DNA from: Roseivirga thermotolerans
Lineage (GTDB): Bacteria > Bacteroidota > Bacteroidia > Cytophagales > Cyclobacteriaceae
Assembly: GCF_014653175.1 (NCBI RefSeq)
Contig: NZ_BNAG01000001.1
Coordinates: forward strand, 1,054,001 to 1,118,000
Direction: 5' to 3'
DNA: 64,000 bases
This document shows, piece by piece, positions 31,611 through 40,411 of this stretch (its first letter is position 1; each line of letters begins with the position of its first letter). The translations under genes were made by a program, and so were the position numbers. The notes under the pieces were generated by a model. The model was not told the DNA's origin and searched no databases. It saw only the letters and a program-made list of their open reading frames with translations.

Positions 31611-33104
31611 TTATGGGTTTTGCTGCAATAGTGGGTTAATGTTAATCGCACTAATTGGGAACAAGTATTGCCACTCAGGTCCACCTGGAGCCACGTTGGT
31701 AATAGCAGCGTGGGTTAGGTTAAAGCTACCTCTTTGAGGTCTGTTCAAAGGCAGGTTCAAGCGTTTAAGATCAAGGAAGTTAAACCCTTCACCCCAAAGC
31801 TCAATTCTACGCTGAACGAGTATTTCATTCAACAAAGCCTGACCGGAGTTGGTGCTTAGTACGGCATTAGGATCTCTTTCAGAAACCAATTCGAAAAGCA
31901 CGGTTCTTGCGGCCACATCATTGCCCAAATGAGCGTTGGCTTCAGCTTCAATAAGAATCATTTCGGCCACACGCATCAATACTACGTCTCCATCGCCAAT
32001 GGTGCCGCTGGGTAGTGCCTCGAACTTAGTGTTCATGTAGGCATATTTGGCAAAATTGCTTGGAATATTGATGGCTGCTCTTTCGGCCGGAGTAACCGCC
32101 CAAAAGCCTTTTCTTACATCGGTAGAAGGAATCAGGTCATACAAATCGGCATTGATACACTTCGGGTTGTTTCGAATGTGTGTAGAGCTGTAGTTGTAAG
32201 ACATGTACGCAAAAAATGATGCGAAGAAAGTACCGTGGTCAGGAATCACATGGCTGGCCCAGATCCATCCTGAGGCACCATCGTTATTGAAACCCTGGGT
32301 CAACTCCGAATTAGGAGTGAGCGTAAAGCCCTGTCTTGCTGCGCGAGCATAGGTAATGGCATTTGCCCATTCGCCTTTAGTAAGGGCTACTCTGGCCAGA
32401 ACACCATTAACCACGTTGACTCTGATTTGCGACTTATCGGTATGGCTTACGGTAGACGATGTCAGGTTTTGAAGAGCGGCATTCAGGTCGCTTTCAATCT
32501 GATCGTACACTTCGTCTACGGTAGACCTTGCCTTAGGCTCGCCAAGGTTGTTCAAATCGTCCAGGTTAATAACAATACCTAATTGGTTGTTAGCTTCACC
32601 GGGTCGATATCTTGGAGCATAAAGTTGCACCATGTTAAAGTGGGCAAAGGCTCGGTAAAAATATGCCTGACCTTTGATGTTCTTCTTCTCATTTTCATCG
32701 CCTTCAATGGCATCAATTGAATTGATGATGTTGTTGGCATTGGCAATCATAGAGTAGAAGTAGTCATAGGTGTGGGTTACCAAAGAGCTGGAGTTGTCTC
32801 TATGCTCAATCCACTTGTGCACGTTGATGAACCAACCACTACCTCGTTGTGGATTTACCACATCGTGTCCTAAGAAATCGTAATTGATCATCATGTTACC
32901 GTATCCGGCTCTCTCATCTTGCGAACCGCCTACTCCGTACATGTGTCTGTGAATACCTTCGAGTGCTGCTCTCTGGTTTTCAATAGTACCAAGCACCTGG
33001 TCAGAGCCTAATTGGTCTGTTGGGAAGGTGTCCAGAAAGTCCTCGCTGCATGAGCCCACGGCTAATACGAGCAAGAGCAAAAGTATATTTGAAATGTATT
33101 TCAT
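31611..33104 (-). CDS. SusD/RagB-family nutrient-binding lipoprotein
   Basis: A 497-residue outer-membrane lipoprotein that caps its SusC channel and binds substrate. Lipobox VLAVGSC is followed by SEDFLDTFPTDQLG. The helical TPR scaffold shows in NIKGQAYFYRAFAHFNMVQLYAPRY and the SusD C-terminal blocks in RVAEMILIEAEANAHLGND and ILVQRRIELWGEGFNFLDLKRLNLPLNR. It lies 12 bp after susC in the same operon. No glycoside hydrolase, protease or sulfatase is adjacent, so the substrate is unknown. Confidence 0.93.
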   Translation of the reverse strand: MKYISNILLLLLVLAVGSCSEDFLDTFPTDQLGSDQVLGTIENQRAALEGIHRHMYGVGGSQDERAGYGNMMINYDFLGHDVVNPQRGSGWFINVHKWIEHRDNSSSLVTHTYDYFYSMIANANNIINSIDAIEGDENEKKNIKGQAYFYRAFAHFNMVQLYAPRYRPGEANNQLGIVINLDDLNNLGEPKARSTVDEVYDQIESDLNAALQNLTSSTVSHTDKSQIRVNVVNGVLARVALTKGEWANAITYARAARQGFTLTPNSELTQGFNNDGASGWIWASHVIPDHGTFFASFFAYMSYNYSSTHIRNNPKCINADLYDLIPSTDVRKGFWAVTPAERAAINIPSNFAKYAYMNTKFEALPSGTIGDGDVVLMRVAEMILIEAEANAHLGNDVAARTVLFELVSERDPNAVLSTNSGQALLNEILVQRRIELWGEGFNFLDLKRLNLPLNRPQRGSFNLTHAAITNVAPGGPEWQYLFPISAININPLLQQNP

Positions 33105-33116
33105 TGTCTTAATTTT

Positions 33117-36100
33117 TTAGAAGTTTAGGTTAACACCCAGTGTGATAACTCGCGATGGAGGGTACAGACCCACGTTTTGAGTACCATTGAATGTTTCCAT
33201 AGGGTTCATCCCTTTTCTTGCACTTAGCCAGAACAGGTTTTCTGCCGATACATACATTCTAAGCCCATTGAGGCCAAGGTTTTGTACAGTAGAACGTTGG
33301 AATTGATAACCCAGATTTATGTTTCTCAGGTTCAGGTAAGAAGCATCGGTCAACCAGCGGTCTGAAGTAGCAATAATGTTCACATCGTTGTTGATGGAGA
33401 GCTTAGGTACGTCAGTAATGTCGCCAGGCTGTTTCCAACGTTTGGCTATGTCTTTGTGTACTGCACTGGCATCGTCAGTACTCATTAAGCTTTGGTAGTT
33501 AGAGTCGTAAATTTTACCACCAATACTATAAGAGAAGAGTACAGAAAGCGTAAAGTTTTTGAACGATACAGTGTTGGTGAAGGCACCATACACATCAGGA
33601 ATAGAAGAACCATTGTAGGTATACAAGGCATGGTTTTGGTTGTTTGTCAACTGAACACCATCTACTGTTTTGAATACGTTGTTTGGTGCTTCTTCAGACT
33701 CCGGATCGTATACGTAAAGTGGCTCACCTGTATCAGGATCTACTCCATACCAGTCTCTCAACCAGAAATCGTAGATAGAGCGTCCTTCCAGAAGCTTCTT
33801 GGTACCGGTAATGATTCCGTTTTCTCTAGAGTCTTCAGGTAGTCTTGTAATTTCGTTGCTGAACATGGTCGCGTTCAGTCCGAAGTTCCACTCAAAACCG
33901 CTGGTAGATTTAATAATGTCTACATTAATATCGAACTCAAGACCTTTGTTTACCATTCTACCTATGTTTCTGTTCTGAGAGGTATAGCCAGACTCACGAG
34001 GAATTGGTACTGAGAACAACAGGTTGTCTGAATAGCGGTTGAAGTACTCAATAGTACCTCTCACTTTACCCAGAATTTCAAAATCAATGGCTACGTCTGC
34101 AGAGGTATTTTTCTCCCAAACCAGGGCGGTGTTACCTACTGAATAGCTATAGAAGCCAGGGTTGGCAGCGTTGTTTCTTCCTGAAGAGTATAGCGTTTGA
34201 GAAGGATAGAATCCGCCTACGTTGTCGTTACCGGTCTCACCATAAGAAGCTCTCAGCTTCAACTCGTCAATCCAGCTCACACTATTCATGAAGTCTTCCT
34301 GAGTGATTCTCCAGCTGGCACCTACCGACCAGAAGTTACCCCAACGGGCATCTCTTGAGAATCTTGAGGTACCGTCTCTTCTAAAAGAAACTGAAGCATA
34401 GTAACGCTCATTGTGGTTGTAGTTTATTCTGGAGAAATAACCTTCTGTTTTGTAGCGGTCAATTTGAGAGTTGGCCGATACTATGGTGGTGTAGTTATCC
34501 AATACAGGGTTATCTAGCACAATGTAGCCGGTTTTGGCTGCGTTGAAGTCGTTGTTCTTCACACTGTAGCTTTCATGACCAAACAACACATCGAAGTTGT
34601 GGTTTCCACTCAAGTCGAAGGAGTAGTTGATCAATTGGTTAAAGTTTGAGGTAATGTCGAAGTTGGCACTTCTTGAAGCCCTACCTACAGGAATATAGTC
34701 ACCTACAAATGGGTTGCCATAGAATTGGCCATTGAAGGTACCAATATCAACACTTCCGTTTAGTGTAATACTCAGGTCTTCCATTGGCTTAATTTCTGCG
34801 AAGGCCACTGTTCTAAAGAAAAGGCTCTCATTGTAGTTGTTGTTGAGCAACATTTCTTCTGGTGCATGACGGCCCGAAGTAGTGTTCGGTCTTCTTGGAA
34901 TACCAAAACGAGCATCTCCACGGTCAAAAGCACGAGAGCCGGTCATTGGATCGATAATGTAGTTGCCCTGATCATCGATGGCATATACAGGGAATATTGG
35001 TCCCATTCTACGGGCGTTATAGAAGGCGTTGGCAAACCCGGAACCACCACTGGTTACCGTATTTTGCATACGCACATCGCCAGAGTTGTTCATTCCAACT
35101 CTCAGCCAGTCCAGCACATCTACATTCACATTAGTTCTAAGGGTATAGCGTTCAAAGTCAGAGTTTTCAAACACCCCTTTTTCGTTCAAATAACCGAAAG
35201 AGGCATAGTAGTCAGCTCGTTCTGACGCTCCCTGAGCGCTGAAGTTGTACTCTTGCCGATAACCCAAACGCTCAATTGGATCGAACCAGTCCAGGTCATT
35301 TTCTGAGTATCTGATTCTGGCATTAGGGTTAATACTACCGTCAGTTCCTATAATTTCATTGTTGGCCACGTTGGTGGCGTTGTAATTAAGGAAGCCAATT
35401 AATTCATTGGTGGCTTCTTGCGCTGCCTGAGCTTCTGTACGGCCCTGAGTGATTTTGTCGTTTCTCAGAGCTTCCCAGTATACCTGGTAAAAGTCTAGCG
35501 GATTAATGCGCTCATACTCCTGAATACCTCTTGCTGAAACCCCTTGTTTGGTAGAGAAAGAGAAAGAAGGAGCTTGATTTTTTCTTCCTTTTTTAGTGGT
35601 GATAATTACCACACCGTTGGCCGCTCTGGCACCATATAATGAAGTGGAGGCTGCATCTTTCAATGTAGAGATAGACTCAATATCGTCAGGGTTTATCCTG
35701 TTAATGTTGCCGCTAAATGGTACCCCGTCCACTACAAAAAGCGGATCGTTGCTACCGTTTACCGAACCAATACCCCTAAGCCTGATGGCTGGGTTATCGC
35801 CCGGCTGACCGGTAGATGTTGTAACCTGAATACCCGGAGCCGATCCACCCAAAGCTGAAATAGGGCTGGTTACGGGTCTTTCCTTAATTTTTTCTGCAGT
35901 AAGTTGGGTTACTGAGCCTGTGATACTCTTTGTATCCTGAGTACCGTAGGCCACTACCACTACTTCTCCTGCATCAACTACATCGGGTACCATAGAGACA
36001 TTCATGGTTGCCCTGTTTCCTACCAGTTCTTCGATGGTCTTGTAACCAAGAAAACGAAAAACGAGCACATCGTTCTCGGAACTTACGCTCACAGAGAACT

Positions 36101-36275
36101 TTCCGTTGACATCGGTAATCATACCACGGGTGGTTCCTTTTACTGAAACACTCACCCCCGGTAGTCCCATACCGAGCTCGTCAAGAACCGTACCCTCCAC
36201 CGTACGGTTCTGTCCCATTAAACTGCTACTCAGCAGTAAAAAAATGAGGATAGTTTTGATTTTAAAATTAAGCAT
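33117..36275 (-). CDS. SusC/RagA-family TonB-linked outer-membrane transporter
   Basis: A 1052-residue TonB-dependent channel. The signal peptide (MLNFKIKTILIFLLLSSSLMGQ) precedes a carboxypeptidase-regulatory-like domain (RTVEGTVLDELGMGLPGVSV ... DVNGKFSVSV). The TonB box region (VVVVAYGTQDTKSITGSV) and plug domain (PDDIESISTLKDAASTSLYG, ANGVVIITTKKG) follow, then the 22-strand barrel ending in VITLGVNLNF. The start is ATG 36275, which gives the signal peptide. There is no STN domain at the N-terminus and no FecR/ECF sigma pair nearby, so regulation is not by the usual trans-envelope route. The 261 bp before the next gene is A/T-rich with no clear promoter. Confidence 0.94.
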   Translation of the reverse strand: MLNFKIKTILIFLLLSSSLMGQNRTVEGTVLDELGMGLPGVSVSVKGTTRGMITDVNGKFSVSVSSENDVLVFRFLGYKTIEELVGNRATMNVSMVPDVVDAGEVVVVAYGTQDTKSITGSVTQLTAEKIKERPVTSPISALGGSAPGIQVTTSTGQPGDNPAIRLRGIGSVNGSNDPLFVVDGVPFSGNINRINPDDIESISTLKDAASTSLYGARAANGVVIITTKKGRKNQAPSFSFSTKQGVSARGIQEYERINPLDFYQVYWEALRNDKITQGRTEAQAAQEATNELIGFLNYNATNVANNEIIGTDGSINPNARIRYSENDLDWFDPIERLGYRQEYNFSAQGASERADYYASFGYLNEKGVFENSDFERYTLRTNVNVDVLDWLRVGMNNSGDVRMQNTVTSGGSGFANAFYNARRMGPIFPVYAIDDQGNYIIDPMTGSRAFDRGDARFGIPRRPNTTSGRHAPEEMLLNNNYNESLFFRTVAFAEIKPMEDLSITLNGSVDIGTFNGQFYGNPFVGDYIPVGRASRSANFDITSNFNQLINYSFDLSGNHNFDVLFGHESYSVKNNDFNAAKTGYIVLDNPVLDNYTTIVSANSQIDRYKTEGYFSRINYNHNERYYASVSFRRDGTSRFSRDARWGNFWSVGASWRITQEDFMNSVSWIDELKLRASYGETGNDNVGGFYPSQTLYSSGRNNAANPGFYSYSVGNTALVWEKNTSADVAIDFEILGKVRGTIEYFNRYSDNLLFSVPIPRESGYTSQNRNIGRMVNKGLEFDINVDIIKSTSGFEWNFGLNATMFSNEITRLPEDSRENGIITGTKKLLEGRSIYDFWLRDWYGVDPDTGEPLYVYDPESEEAPNNVFKTVDGVQLTNNQNHALYTYNGSSIPDVYGAFTNTVSFKNFTLSVLFSYSIGGKIYDSNYQSLMSTDDASAVHKDIAKRWKQPGDITDVPKLSINNDVNIIATSDRWLTDASYLNLRNINLGYQFQRSTVQNLGLNGLRMYVSAENLFWLSARKGMNPMETFNGTQNVGLYPPSRVITLGVNLNF

Positions 36276-36536
36276 TATGGTTAGTTTAAATACATTCCTA
36301 ACCAACAACCGGAACCGAATTATGCCGCTTTAGAATCCATATAGGGTGAAAAATGAAATATGATGGGTAAAAAATCGATTTGATTGGTAGAAGAAAAAAT
36401 TGCAATATATGACTAATTCGAAATCCGATTTTTTGCAAGTGAAATCTTGCTTTTTTTGGTTTCTGGGAGTGTAAAAGTTTAGTTGGCGTAGTGCCGGTTG
36501 AATCTTAACTTAGTGAAAGATTAATTCAACAGGGGT

Positions 36537-37280
36537 TTGATCAAGAAGTTTATACAATACTTATATACCGGTTGGTGTGCTGTGGCCTTTGTGGTGCCCA
36601 TGCTAATTCTGGCCATACCCATAATTATGCCTTTACTTATTTCCAGAAGGCTCGACTTCATTACCTATTTTTTTATTCGGTTTTGGGTGTATTGCTTTAG
36701 CCTGCTCACAGGCATTTGGTTTATTGGACACAACAAACAGGTGGTAGACCGAAAGAAGTCTTACATTTTTGTGATTAACCACACCTCGTTTTTAGACGCC
36801 CCTGCCATACCCATTGCCATACCCAGCACCTTAGTGGCGCTGGGCAAAAAAGAGCTGTCCAAAATTCCGGTATTTGGCTTGGTAGTAAACCGCCTGGCTA
36901 TTTGGGTGGACAGGTCTAGTGCCGAAAGCCGAAAAGTGAGTAGCGCAAAACTGAAAGAACTGTTGCGTGGAGGAACTTCGGTATTAGTAGCCCCTGAAGG
37001 TACCCGAAACAACACCGATGAACCCCTGCTGCCCTTTCGGTATGGTCCATTTCGATTGGCTATCGAGGCTCAGATACCAATTATTCCTGTAGTAATTCAT
37101 AATGCCGGCCGATTGATGAAACGAGGCAGTTTGTTATTAAGGCCCGGAGTAGTACATTGTTATTGTTTGCCTGAAATTTCGGTGGAAGGCCTTACAGAGG
37201 CCGATTTGGATCAACTCACTCAAACTACTTTTGAACTTATGAAACAAAAAATCATTAGCCTCAATGAAGAAGGCCAATAG
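36537..37280 (+). CDS. 1-acyl-sn-glycerol-3-phosphate acyltransferase (PlsC-like)
   Basis: A 247-residue membrane enzyme that transfers an acyl chain to lysophosphatidic acid or a related lysophospholipid. N-terminal hydrophobic helices precede the catalytic NHTSFLDAP motif (HxxxxD) near residue 82. Motif III is VAPEGTRNN and motif IV PIIPVVIHNAG. The start is TTG 36537, preceded by the purine-rich AGGGG. The next ATG would cut the first membrane helix. The following lipoprotein starts 50 bp downstream. Confidence 0.9.
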   Translation: MIKKFIQYLYTGWCAVAFVVPMLILAIPIIMPLLISRRLDFITYFFIRFWVYCFSLLTGIWFIGHNKQVVDRKKSYIFVINHTSFLDAPAIPIAIPSTLVALGKKELSKIPVFGLVVNRLAIWVDRSSAESRKVSSAKLKELLRGGTSVLVAPEGTRNNTDEPLLPFRYGPFRLAIEAQIPIIPVVIHNAGRLMKRGSLLLRPGVVHCYCLPEISVEGLTEADLDQLTQTTFELMKQKIISLNEEGQ

Positions 37281-37330
37281 AATTGGCATTATTTTCGACA
37301 TCCCATATTCCAAACCAAACATTAGGGCAT

Positions 37331-38479
37331 ATGAACACTTTTTACAAACCGCTGTTTTTAGCACTTTTTTCCCTTATAATCTGGGGCTGTGCTACTGGAA
37401 AAAATGCCTTTGACAAGGGCGATTATGCCACTGCTCTTGACCGGGCGGTGAATCGACTTCAGGCCAATCCGACTAACAAAAAAGCCCAGAATGTATTGAT
37501 GGATGGCTATCGTATGGCTTCACAGTTTCATCTCAAGCGCATTCAGCAATTAAATAGAAGCAACGATCCTTTGAGGTTCGAGAGCATATACAATGAGTAT
37601 ACTTTTTTGAATCGGTATTACAATGACATTCAGCGATGCCCGGCTTGTCTTGATTTAGTTAATCCGAGTGAGTATTTGGTTGAGCAACAAGAGGCTGCGG
37701 TTATGGCTGCCCAGGTTCAGGTAGACATGGGCAACCAGGCCCTGCAAGCCAATACCATTGAAGCCGGTCGCCAGGCCTTTGGTCATTTTCAGAGGGCACT
37801 GCGATTTAGTAACAACCTTCAGGGTATTGATAGCTTGCTCACTGAAGCAAGAAATATGGGCACGGTAAAGGTTTTGATTGAACCTATTCCCACTCACTCG
37901 CGCAACCTAGAGCTAACCAACGAATACTTTGCCAATAGGATGTTCGAGTTTCTGGATGGGTTTAGCCGCGATCGTTTCGTGCAGTTTTTCTCGCATGGCG
38001 ATATGGAAGCCTATGACATTCGTCCCGATCATATTCTTAGTCTTGAGTTTGACGATTTTGTGCTGGGCCAAACTCTTGTGGAATCTAAGACTAAAGAACT
38101 AAAGCGCGACAGCGTAATTGTAGGCCAGTACAAAGACAAGGATGGTGTTTCGCATGATGTATACGGCACTGTAAAGGCCAATTTTACGACTTATCGTAAA
38201 ACCCTTGCTTCAACCGGCATTCTGAATTTTGAAATCAGAGATGCATACAGCAATCAGGTGCTTATTCAGCGAAAGCTGGGTGGCGAAGATATATGGCAGT
38301 ATGAGTGGGCTTCTTTTAATGGAGATGAGCGTGCACTAACCAAGGAGGAGCTGCGAATGACTAAGCTAAAGGAGGTGCCGCCTCCTGCTCCTCAGGAATT
38401 ATTTGCTGCTTTTATTGACAGAATCTACGATCAGGTGCTGGGGCAGGTAAGACAGCTCTATCGGAATACCCGAATATAG
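37331..38479 (+). CDS. Lipoprotein with TPR-like N-terminal region, function unknown
   Basis: A 382-residue protein with lipobox LIIWGC. The first part is helical and TPR-like (NAFDKGDYATALDRAVNRLQANPTNKKAQ) and contains a CPAC motif (DIQRCPACLDLV). The C-terminal half is beta-rich (ILNFEIRDAYSNQVLIQRKLGG). The start is ATG 37331, which gives the signal peptide. It follows plsC in the same direction. I do not recognise a named family. Confidence 0.75.
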   Translation: MNTFYKPLFLALFSLIIWGCATGKNAFDKGDYATALDRAVNRLQANPTNKKAQNVLMDGYRMASQFHLKRIQQLNRSNDPLRFESIYNEYTFLNRYYNDIQRCPACLDLVNPSEYLVEQQEAAVMAAQVQVDMGNQALQANTIEAGRQAFGHFQRALRFSNNLQGIDSLLTEARNMGTVKVLIEPIPTHSRNLELTNEYFANRMFEFLDGFSRDRFVQFFSHGDMEAYDIRPDHILSLEFDDFVLGQTLVESKTKELKRDSVIVGQYKDKDGVSHDVYGTVKANFTTYRKTLASTGILNFEIRDAYSNQVLIQRKLGGEDIWQYEWASFNGDERALTKEELRMTKLKEVPPPAPQELFAAFIDRIYDQVLGQVRQLYRNTRI

Positions 38480-38502
38480 GCGTTGAATCCGGATTGCTAA
38501 GA

Positions 38503-38709
38503 AACCTGAGTTCGATGTAAGGAAGTAGTAAAATGCCCCCCCTTAGGACGTCATTGCGGAATTTTCCTCTGAAAACTTTACATACGCAAAGGAAAATATC
38601 CGCAATCTCATTTAGGCTCTGTTGAGATACCGGATAAAACAGGCCTTTTTGAGAGTTTAAGGCCTGTTTTATCCGGCATGAAGTTCTTTTCTTACATCGA
38701 ACTCAGGTT
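38503..38709. repeat. 207-bp cloverleaf-like inverted-repeat element
   Basis: Perfect 19-bp terminal inverted repeats (38503-38521 and 38691-38709) enclose two further hairpins. The first is an almost perfect 16-bp stem (38553-38568 with 38590-38606, one bulged base) beginning GTCATTGCGGA and ending TCCGCAATCTC. The second is a perfect 18-bp stem (38630-38647 with 38659-38676). No reading frame is present. The first hairpin shares the GTCATTGCG...GCAATCTC signature of the repeats around 52-55 kb. It looks like a non-autonomous mobile or REP-type element. Confidence 0.7.
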
Positions 38710-38719
38710 AAGAAATAAA

Positions 38720-38812
38720 AAGGGTGCTCTAAAGGCCGTGGTTACTCTAACCTCAAACCCATCTTAACAGAAAGAGTTGAGACATGAGTGACTAAGCTTT
38801 TGGAGCACCCTT
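38720..38812 (-). terminator. Structured 3' region and terminator of the cystathionine beta-synthase gene
   Basis: The outer stem AAGGGTGCTC / GAGCACCCTT (38720-38729, 38803-38812) is followed on the minus strand by TTTTATT. An inner imperfect stem (around GTTACTC and GAGTGAC, with CTCAA and TTGAG) continues it, giving about 93 nt of folded 3' UTR. This is larger than an ordinary terminator and could release a small RNA. Confidence 0.6.
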
Positions 38813-38832
38813 ATTTTAAGACAACCCTTAGA

Positions 38833-40209
38833 TTAGCTGGTAGTCATGGCATTTAGCAGGTCGTGACGGGTAAGAATATGCACATCGTTGTTTTCATCTC
38901 TCACCAACACGGCCGGGTTGTCTTTAGTTATGACTGAAGAAAGCACATCTAAAGTATTATCGGCCGAAACAAACTGGAACGGACCATCCATAATTTCAGA
39001 AACGGGCTTGGTTTTAAGCTCAGGGTCATCGATCATTTGAGCCAATAGCTTACTATCAATGAGGCTTCCAACAAACTGCTCGCCATCTTTTACCGGTAAC
39101 TGAGAAATACTCAGGCTGGTCATAAGTTTAATGGCTTCGGCAACGGTAGCATTTTTATCGATTGTGGTGAGCTTGCCATTACCGTTTTGGCGGCTAAGTA
39201 TATCGGCAGCCGAACTAAAGGCCCTGTCTTCAATAAAACCACGGGCTTTCATCCAGTTATCGTTATAAATTTTGCCGAGGTATCGGGTGCCATGGTCTGG
39301 CAGAATAATCACCATTACATCGTCTTCCGTAAGGTTTTCTTTGGCATACTCCAGTGCTCCTGCCACAGCCGACCCGCACGACCAACCGCAAAAGAGTCCC
39401 TCTTCGCGCGCAAGTCTGCGTGTCATAATTGCTCCATCTTTGTCAGTTACTTTCACAAAATGGTCAATCAGGTCGAAGTCTACGTTTTTAGGCAGTATAT
39501 CTTCTCCAATACCTTCGGTTAGGTAAGGATAAATTTCTTTTTCATCGAATACACCGGTTTCCTTGTACTTTTTGAAAACCGAACCATAAGTATCGATACC
39601 CACTGAAACAATTTTCGGGTTTTGCTCTTTGAGGTATTTGGAGGTACCGCACATGGAGCCTCCGGTGCCTACACCGGCCGCATAGTGGGTAATTTTGCCT
39701 TCAGTATCTCTCCATATCTCTGGCCCTGTGGTTTCGTAATGGGCTTTAGTATTCGACAGGTTGTCGTATTGGTTAGGATAGAAAGAATTTGGAATGTCTT
39801 TGTTGAGCTTGCGAGCTACAGAGTAGTACGATCTTGGGTCGTCCGGCTCTACATTGGTAGGGCACACAATTACTTCGGCACCTACGGCTTTCAGTATATC
39901 TATTTTTTCCTGCGACTGCTTGTCGGCCAGAGTAAATATACACTTGTAGCCTTTGGCTATAGCCCCAAGTGCCAAGCCCATGCCGGTATTACCCGATGTG
40001 CCTTCTATAATGGTGCCGCCTGGTTTTAAAATACCGGCCGCTTCTGCATCTTCAATCATTTTAAGAGCCATTCGGTCTTTCATAGAGTTTCCGGGGTTAA
40101 AGTATTCTACTTTGACCAGAATGGTACCCGGAATACCTTTGTTTACTGAATTGAGCCGAACAAGAGGCGTGTTTCCTATGGTCTCGATGATTGAATTATA
40201 ATACTTCAT
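38833..40209 (-). CDS. Cystathionine beta-synthase-like PLP enzyme with CBS pair
   Basis: A 458-residue enzyme. The PLP fold-type II catalytic domain (residues about 1-325) starts with IETIGNTPLVRLN, has the PLP lysine in NPGNSMKDRMALK, the substrate loop EGTSGNTGMGLA, the phosphate-binding loop GVGTGGSMCGTS and the late SCGSAVAGALEYA. Two CBS motifs follow (LTTIDKNATVAEAIKLM, FVSADNTLDVLSSVI). This is the layout of eukaryotic-type cystathionine beta-synthase (serine + homocysteine to cystathionine), though some bacterial relatives act as cysteine synthases. A TAAATTTG promoter element lies upstream. Confidence 0.9.
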   Translation of the reverse strand: MKYYNSIIETIGNTPLVRLNSVNKGIPGTILVKVEYFNPGNSMKDRMALKMIEDAEAAGILKPGGTIIEGTSGNTGMGLALGAIAKGYKCIFTLADKQSQEKIDILKAVGAEVIVCPTNVEPDDPRSYYSVARKLNKDIPNSFYPNQYDNLSNTKAHYETTGPEIWRDTEGKITHYAAGVGTGGSMCGTSKYLKEQNPKIVSVGIDTYGSVFKKYKETGVFDEKEIYPYLTEGIGEDILPKNVDFDLIDHFVKVTDKDGAIMTRRLAREEGLFCGWSCGSAVAGALEYAKENLTEDDVMVIILPDHGTRYLGKIYNDNWMKARGFIEDRAFSSAADILSRQNGNGKLTTIDKNATVAEAIKLMTSLSISQLPVKDGEQFVGSLIDSKLLAQMIDDPELKTKPVSEIMDGPFQFVSADNTLDVLSSVITKDNPAVLVRDENNDVHILTRHDLLNAMTTS

Positions 40210-40230
40210 TTGCTTCTATAATAGTTGGGG

Positions 40231-40238
40231 CAAATTTA
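40231..40238 (-). promoter_or_regulatory. -7 element (TAAATTTG) for the cystathionine beta-synthase gene
   Basis: Perfect TAnnTTTG on the minus strand, 21 bp before the start codon. Confidence 0.5.
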
Positions 40239-40370
40239 GCTTTTCTTCTGATGCCATTGAAATAAAGGATATGTTAACTGTGAGTCATATAGCCGCTGGG
40301 CTTACAAACTGTAGTTTTATGTAAGGCCCGGTTTGGTGACTGATTTTTACGGCTATCGAAAATTGCGCTG

Positions 40371-40402
40371 TAAAAAAGCTTCGGCTCATCTAAGAAAAGC
40401 CG
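40371..40402 (-). terminator. Weak terminator after the alpha/beta hydrolase gene
   Basis: CGGCT / AGCCG (40382-40386, 40398-40402), then GAAGC and six T on the minus strand. The stem is short. Confidence 0.35.
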
Positions 40403-40411
40403 TGTTCTGAA

